Source of the DNA: Paraburkholderia bannensis
Lineage (GTDB): Bacteria > Pseudomonadota > Gammaproteobacteria > Burkholderiales > Burkholderiaceae
NCBI RefSeq assembly: GCF_014200455.1
Contig: NZ_JACHBW010000012.1
Span: 1-64,000 of the forward strand
Length of the DNA stretch: 64,000 nt
Direction of reading: 5' to 3'
In this document: in pieces, positions 59,493 through 64,000 of the stretch
Layout: each line of letters starts with the position of its first letter
Position numbering within the stretch: position 1 is the stretch's first letter
Made by a program: the position numbers and the translations under genes
The notes under the pieces: model-generated
Database searches by the model: none
What the model saw: only the letters and a program-made list of their open reading frames with translations
Told to the model about the DNA's origin: nothing

Positions 59493-60646
59493 GCGCCAGA
59501 GAGCTCGGGCAGATTCGCAACGGTGACGCGATTGCGTCCCGACGCCTTCGCCACATACAGCGCGGAGTCGGCGCGCACGATGGCGCTCTCAAGCGTATCG
59601 TGCGCGCCGATGCCGTCGACGCCCGCACTGAGCGTACAGCTCACGCCGTCCGCCGACGAGCGTTCGACCGCGCCGCGCAATTCGTTCGTCATCCTTAGCG
59701 CATCGTCCTTGTCCGCATAGGCAAAGACGACCGCGAACTCCTCGCCGCCCAGCCGCCCGAACAGATCGCACGCGCGCAGTTGAGCGGCAATGGCCGACGA
59801 AACCTGCGCGAGCAACCGGTCCCCCACCGCGTGGCCGAAGCTGTCGTTGACGGCCTTGAACTTGTCGATATCCAGAATCGCAATCGATAACAGGCCGCCA
59901 CGCGCGCGAACCTCGCAGAGCAAGGCGTTGGCCCGTTCCATGAATGCGCGACGCGTCAGCGCGCCCGTCAGTTCGTCGGTGGTCGCGAGCTTTTCCATGC
60001 GTTCGAGGATGCGTGCGTGCGCAAGCATCACCATGCCCGTGGACATGCAGGGCAAGGTAACGATCGCCAGCCCGAGCAACACCACATTCCATGGCGAAGG
60101 CTGGATGAACGAGAGGGTCGGCGCGACGCCAAAGACAATCACGGCGATACGCGCGAAATAAAACAGCGCGCCAAGCCAGGCGGAAGCCGCAATCAGGCGG
60201 CAGGCGTAGCGCGTGCGTTCGCCGCTGGCATGGCGCAGCGCCAGCACGCCCACGGCGATGCGCCCGTAGATCAGCCCCAGGGAGATCAACACGCCCCGCG
60301 CGCCGACCTTGGGTGAGACCAGCGTGAAGTACGCGAGCGCGGCGCACAGCAACGCCAACGCCAGCACCTCGTCGCGACGCACGGCAGGCGCGCCGAAGAA
60401 AGATCGCGTGCCCTGCACCAGCAACAGCACCGCGCCCATCGTGGCGAACGAAACCCCGACGATGGTGATCGCACCGCCGCGCGTGCCGGCAATCAGGATC
60501 CACGCAGACGCCACCGCCAGCATCGCATAGCCCAGACACCAGCGGATCACGCCCGGCAGCGCAGTGCGGGCCAGTGACCCCAGGATGGCCACACTCATCA
60601 GACAAGAGACGATCAGGGTCCCCAACAGAGCGACGGCGCTAGGCAT
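59489..60646 (-). CDS. Membrane-anchored GGDEF diguanylate cyclase
   Basis: A 385-residue protein with a 6-7 TM N-terminal sensor region (residues about 1-215) and a GGDEF domain. The domain starts TTDELTGALTRRAFMERAN and carries the DIDKFKAVNDSFGHAVGDRLL metal motif, the active site GRLGGEEF, and the inhibitory site RACD five residues before it (RxxD). It makes cyclic-di-GMP from GTP and is product-inhibited. No EAL domain is present. The TM region is not a named sensor domain to me. The ATG at 60646 has no obvious RBS. It converges on the enoate reductase with overlapping stop codons. Confidence 0.93.
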   Translation of the reverse strand: MPSAVALLGTLIVSCLMSVAILGSLARTALPGVIRWCLGYAMLAVASAWILIAGTRGGAITIVGVSFATMGAVLLLVQGTRSFFGAPAVRRDEVLALALLCAALAYFTLVSPKVGARGVLISLGLIYGRIAVGVLALRHASGERTRYACRLIAASAWLGALFYFARIAVIVFGVAPTLSFIQPSPWNVVLLGLAIVTLPCMSTGMVMLAHARILERMEKLATTDELTGALTRRAFMERANALLCEVRARGGLLSIAILDIDKFKAVNDSFGHAVGDRLLAQVSSAIAAQLRACDLFGRLGGEEFAVVFAYADKDDALRMTNELRGAVERSSADGVSCTLSAGVDGIGAHDTLESAIVRADSALYVAKASGRNRVTVANLPELSGA

Positions 60647-60953
60647 GAACAGGCTTGATCCCGGTAGCGATGGAAAAGCAGGTCAGGACGGGCGTGAAAG
60701 CGTTTTGAAATTATCGACGGCGCAGCGCACCCCGTTGCGAGACGCATATCGTATCGCACTGCCCTAACCGGACAATCCCCGTTTTCGCGGAGAACGGGCG
60801 CGAAGCGCGGCTTCAGGGGAAAACTGTACTCTGCCGAACCGGGCCAATGTGTGCTTACCGGCATCGACTGTGCTCTTTTAATCTCTTTCCATGATGACGC
60901 CGACCAACCGGGAGGTGTTCCCATCCAGGAGTCTGAAGCATGAAAGGAGTCAT
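60647..60953. other. Divergent promoter interval, no site recognised
   Basis: About 305 bases between the diguanylate cyclase start and the LysR gene. An in-frame ATG at 60891 could extend the LysR protein by 21 residues, but the site before 60954 is much better. Confidence 0.4.
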
Positions 60954-61931
60954 ATGTCGAGTCATGGCCTATCCGCGCCAGCGAGCGCCGGCAAGCATGC
61001 GGCGCGTGCCAGGGAGCGGCGCGTGAACCTGCTGGAAGCCATGCGGATCTACGTGAGAGTGGTGGAGCGCGGCAGTATTTCCGGTGCGGCGCGCGATCTG
61101 GATATCGGACAGCCCGCCGTGAGCGAGCGCATCGAGCGACTGGAAAAGTACCTTGGCTGCCAATTGCTGCTGCGTAACGCGCGCACATTTCAATGCACGC
61201 CGGAAGGCTCGATTTTCCACGAACGCAGCAAAACCGTGCTCGGCGCAGTCGAGCAGGCGCTGGCCGAAGTGGCCAACGACGAGCAGATCGTCAAAGGGAC
61301 GATCCGCATTGCCGCGCCCCATTGTTTTGGCGAGACGATACTGCCGGAAGGGCTAAAACGCGTGATGACCGATTATCCGCGCCTCGATATCGAACTCGCA
61401 CTCAACGACAAGATCGCCGATCTCGTGACCGAGGGCGTGGATATTTCGTTTCGTCTCGGGCCACTGGGTGACAGCGCGTATATCGCCTGGCCGCTTGGGC
61501 AGATTCGCCGGCTGCTGGTGGCGTCGCCCGCGTATCTGAAACAGCACGATCCGGTTGTCTCGCCGGCGCAACTGGTCAATCACAGTTTCATTCGCGTCAA
61601 AGGCAGTTTCGACGCGGATCAGTTGCCTCTTTCGTCCGATGCGAACGTTGTCGAGAGCGCCATGATTCGGACTGCGATTAAAACCACGCATTGGCGGCCG
61701 ATGTATGAAATGGTGCTGGCAGGCGTGGGGATCGGCGTGCTGGAGGAACCGGCGGCCATGTCCGCGATCGCCGGGGGCCGCCTCGTGCGCGTGCTGCCCG
61801 CTTACGAAGTGCCGCCGCTCGCGCTGAATCTGCTGATCCGGCCGCAACGCCCGGTGCCGGCGCGCGTGCGCAAGATCGTCGATACCTTGAAGGCGTTTGT
61901 CGGCGAGGCACTTCAAGCAGAAACAGTGTGA
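60954..61931 (+). CDS. LysR-family transcriptional regulator (CrgA-like)
   Basis: A 325-residue LysR regulator. After a 22-residue basic lead the HTH runs NLLEAMRIYVRVVERGSISGAARDLDIGQPAVSERIERLEKYLGCQLLLRNARTFQCTPEGSIFHERSKTVLGAVEQALAEV. The effector domain includes GTIRIAAPHCFGETILPEGLKRVMTDYPRLDIELALNDKIADLVTEGVDISFRLGPLGDSAYIAWPLGQIRRLLVASPAYLKQHD, the CrgA/DsdC-type PBP2 fold. The start at 60954 is supported by AAAGGAGTCAT. A strong terminator follows directly. Its target is unknown; the bestrophin-like gene lies beyond the terminator. Confidence 0.92.
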   Translation: MSSHGLSAPASAGKHAARARERRVNLLEAMRIYVRVVERGSISGAARDLDIGQPAVSERIERLEKYLGCQLLLRNARTFQCTPEGSIFHERSKTVLGAVEQALAEVANDEQIVKGTIRIAAPHCFGETILPEGLKRVMTDYPRLDIELALNDKIADLVTEGVDISFRLGPLGDSAYIAWPLGQIRRLLVASPAYLKQHDPVVSPAQLVNHSFIRVKGSFDADQLPLSSDANVVESAMIRTAIKTTHWRPMYEMVLAGVGIGVLEEPAAMSAIAGGRLVRVLPAYEVPPLALNLLIRPQRPVPARVRKIVDTLKAFVGEALQAETV

Positions 61932-61951
61932 AAAGACGCCGCGGCGTCTTT
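61932..61951 (+). terminator. Rho-independent terminator after the LysR gene
   Basis: AAAGACGCCGCGGCGTCTTT is a perfect palindrome that folds into a GC hairpin followed by T residues. The LysR stop lies directly before it. Confidence 0.85.
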
Positions 61952-62107
61952 ATCCGCTAAGGGGGCGCGCCGCCCTCACTGTACTCGTCGATTCGCCAAC
62001 GATGTGGTGTACGCGCCCGGTGCACGTACGCGTAACCTCTGAACCTCCGTACTGTGCGCGCACGCAGCCGCCCGGCGCGCTTCGACGCCTCACTCGACCG
62101 CTCATTC

Positions 62108-63028
62108 ATGATCATCCGCCCCGCGCCGAACTGGTTTCGCATGCTCTTCGTCTGGCATGGCTCAGTCCTCAAGTCCATCATTCCGCAACTCGCTTTCATG
62201 ACGCTCGTGAGCCTGCTCGCGATGTATACGCATGGCCGCATCTTCGGCGAAAAAATCCCGCTCAATACCACACCGTTTACGCTCTGCGGCGTGGCGCTAA
62301 CGATCTTTCTGGCGTTTCGCAACAACGCAAGTTACGAACGTTATTGGGAAGCGCGCCGTCTCTGGGGCAATGCGCTGATCGCGGCCCGCGCGCTGGTTTC
62401 GCAGTTTCGTCATTACGTGCCGCCGGGTTCCGCGCCATTTGAAAACCGGCGCATTCCGCGCCTGCTTGTCGCGTTCGCCTATGCGCTCAAGCACCAGTTG
62501 CGCCATTCGGACCCGGGCGCCGATCTCGCGCGCCTGCTTGGGCCGGAGCAGGCCGCCGCGCTCGCCGCGCGCGTGTTCCAGCCGGTCATGCTGCTCGACG
62601 CAGCGCGCCGCCATCTCGCCGCACTGAACCGCGCGGGCGCACTCTGCGATACCAAACTCTGGATGCTCGACCATCAGCTCAACGAGCTGGGCGCGACGGT
62701 GGGCGGCTGTGAGCGCATTCTCAGCACGCCGCTGCCGTTCGCCTATGGCGTGCTTTTGCATCGCACGGTGTACGCGTATTGCGCGCTGTTGCCGTTTGGA
62801 CTGATCGATTCGATTGGCTTTGCCACGCCGCTCGTCTGCGTATTCGTTTCCTATACGTTGCTGGCACTGGAAGCGATTGCCGGTGAAATATCCGATCCGT
62901 TTGGTCTTGCGCCGAACAACCTCGCGCTCGATGCGATAACCCTCACAATCGAGCGCTCGGTGCTGGAACTCTGCGACGAAGCCTTGCCGCCCGCTGCGCG
63001 TCCCGGGCCGCATTATCAGCTGACGTGA
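62108..63028 (+). CDS. Bestrophin-like membrane protein (UPF0187/YneE family)
   Basis: A 306-residue inner-membrane protein of the bacterial bestrophin family. It begins MIIRPAPNWFRMLFVWHGSVLKSIIPQLAFMTLVSLLAMY and has the family core FTLCGVALTIFLAFRNNASYERYWEARRLWGNALIAARALVSQFRHYV, then PVMLLDAARRHLAAL, and LPFAYGVLLHRTVYAYCALLPFGLIDSIGFATPLVCVFVSYTLLALEAIAGEISDPFGLAPNNLALDAIT near the end. Bacterial homologues form pentameric cation or anion channels. The ATG at 62108 is chosen because the family begins with this Ile-Ile-Arg-Pro stretch. It converges with the MocR gene 40 bases on. Confidence 0.9.
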   Translation: MIIRPAPNWFRMLFVWHGSVLKSIIPQLAFMTLVSLLAMYTHGRIFGEKIPLNTTPFTLCGVALTIFLAFRNNASYERYWEARRLWGNALIAARALVSQFRHYVPPGSAPFENRRIPRLLVAFAYALKHQLRHSDPGADLARLLGPEQAAALAARVFQPVMLLDAARRHLAALNRAGALCDTKLWMLDHQLNELGATVGGCERILSTPLPFAYGVLLHRTVYAYCALLPFGLIDSIGFATPLVCVFVSYTLLALEAIAGEISDPFGLAPNNLALDAITLTIERSVLELCDEALPPAARPGPHYQLT

Positions 63029-63068
63029 CACCATGCCGGCACGCGACAAGCGCGTGTCCCGGCAACCC

Positions 63069-64000
63069 TCAACGCGCGCACGACGCCGCCAGCTTGCCCA
63101 CCGTAATAATCGCCTGCTCGATTTCCGGCGACCATGGCGTGCTGTAATTGAGGCGAATGAAGTTGCGATAGCTGTCCGACACCGAGAACATATTGCCCGG
63201 CCCAATCGTGATGCCCCGCGCGAGCGCAAGCTCGTACAGCTTCATCGAATCGACCCTGGCGGGCAATTCGATCCACAGCACGTAGCCGCCTGCGGGGCTG
63301 GACATGCGCGTGCCCGCCGGAAAGAAGCGCGTGACCATCGCCTTCATCAGATTGGCCTGCTGCGCGTAACGCTTGCGAATCCGCCGCAAATGATGTTCGT
63401 AGCCATCACGCTCCAGGTATTCGGCAATCGCCAGTTGCGGAATCGCCGCCGTGGTGAGCGTATTCAGAAACTTGAGTTTTTCGACCTGATCGCGAAAGCG
63501 TCCCGGTATCGCCCAGCCAATGCGGTAGGCGGCGGTCAGGCTCTTCGAAAACGATCCGCAATGCAACACCATGCCCTTTTTATCGTACGATTTGAGCGTA
63601 GTGGGATGTGAATCGCCAAAATACAGTTCGTTATACACACCATTTTCGATTACCGGAATGTTGTTCCTCGCGAGCAGATCGACCAGCTCCCGCTTGCGTT
63701 CGTCTGGCATGAGGAACCCCAGCGGATTCTGAAAATTCGGCATCACCATGCACGCGGCAACCGGCTGCGTGTCGATGATCCTGGCCAGCGCGTCCACTTC
63801 GATGCCGTATTCCGGATGCGTCGCCACTTCGATCGCCTTCATGCCGGAACGCTCGATAGCGTGCAGCATCGCGTAAAACGTGGGCGATTCCACTGCGATC
63901 ACGTCACCCGGTTTGGCAACCGCCTGCAGGCATAGGTTGATTGCCTCGGTCGCGCCCACTGTCACGATGATTTCGTTCGGGTCAACGGCCATGCCGTTTT
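63069..64000 (-). CDS. MocR-type (GntR-aminotransferase) regulator or PLP aminotransferase, partial at window edge
   Basis: The minus-strand frame runs off the right edge, so the N-terminus (expected winged helix of about 70 residues plus linker) is outside. Visible is a fold-type I aminotransferase domain of the YdcR branch: EIIVTVGATEAINLCLQAVAKPGDVIAVESPTFYAML, MPNFQNPLGFLMPDERKRELVDLL, the PLP region IPVIENGVYNELYFG, the Schiff-base Lys in HCGSFSKSLTAAYRIGWAIPG, and GGYVLWIELP near the C-terminus. The pyridine-contacting acid in this family (EDDVY) reads Asn-Gly here (ENGVY). The family members are dual DNA-binding/PLP sensors, so this is most likely a regulator of vitamin B6 or amino-acid genes. 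Confidence 0.88.
   Translation of the reverse strand, partial: NGMAVDPNEIIVTVGATEAINLCLQAVAKPGDVIAVESPTFYAMLHAIERSGMKAIEVATHPEYGIEVDALARIIDTQPVAACMVMPNFQNPLGFLMPDERKRELVDLLARNNIPVIENGVYNELYFGDSHPTTLKSYDKKGMVLHCGSFSKSLTAAYRIGWAIPGRFRDQVEKLKFLNTLTTAAIPQLAIAEYLERDGYEHHLRRIRKRYAQQANLMKAMVTRFFPAGTRMSSPAGGYVLWIELPARVDSMKLYELALARGITIGPGNMFSVSDSYRNFIRLNYSTPWSPEIEQAIITVGKLAASCAR

Noticed and set aside
1..64000. tRNA or rRNA genes, or a replication origin with rep/par genes
   Set aside because: No sequence resembling tRNA arms with CCA-adjacent acceptor stems, rRNA, Rep or ParAB was found; integrase sites were examined for a flanking tRNA without success.

Overview
The window is GC-rich, with dense, well-spaced genes, strong Shine-Dalgarno sites and many ATGA/GTGA stop-start overlaps. 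The gene content (IorAB-type molybdenum hydroxylase with a multiheme cytochrome, many SDRs, EmrAB/NodT efflux, DHA2 pump, AhpD-like proteins, many LysR/AraC/TetR/MarR regulators) suggests a beta-proteobacterium of the Burkholderiaceae (Burkholderia/Paraburkholderia/Caballeronia type), probably a secondary chromosome or megaplasmid. That assignment is an inference from gene content, not a measured identity. No rRNA, tRNA, CRISPR array or replication gene was seen.

Region 1 (0.1-14 kb) is orderly redox metabolism: a thioredoxin-reductase-like flavoprotein fused to a cyclic-nucleotide-binding domain, an HD-fold protein, a frameshifted dps, an FAD monooxygenase with an MFS transporter, an enoate reductase, a translationally coupled triheme cytochrome c / [2Fe-2S] / molybdopterin oxidoreductase operon, an SDR, and a coupled peroxiredoxin/DsbA-like pair.

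Region 2 (14-40.7 kb) is an accessory zone full of decay. It holds at least seven IS6-type and two IS3-type remnants, none with an intact transposase, plus broken genes: formaldehyde dehydrogenase, anti-sigma factor, DUF1016 nuclease, carbohydrate porin, FAD monooxygenase and an SDR. Intact cargo lies between them: a glutamine-synthetase-like / class III aminotransferase / GntR operon with paired upstream palindromes, an epoxide hydrolase, and a GntP permease / HisD-like dehydrogenase / LacI locus. About 16 kb of this zone lies between two direct copies of a 56-bp sequence. The right-hand copy overlaps a candidate tyrosine-recombinase core site just upstream of an intact 568-residue tyrosine recombinase.

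Region 3 (40.8-64 kb) is again orderly: an EmrA/NodT/MarR/DHA2 tripartite efflux locus carrying several TCTGA-type palindromes, SDRs, two tautomerase-fold proteins, a TetR regulator, an amino-acid ABC importer (binding protein and two permeases, no ATPase here), an AraC regulator and NmrA-like protein, an HCCA-isomerase-like protein, a TetR and an SDR that share operator-like motifs, an HxlR/enoate reductase pair, a diguanylate cyclase, a LysR regulator, a bestrophin-like membrane protein, and a MocR-type regulator cut by the window edge.

A recurring pattern is a one-component regulator placed beside a flavin or nicotinamide oxidoreductase, tautomerase or efflux pump. This fits responses to reactive or aromatic small molecules, but no substrate can be assigned from sequence alone.
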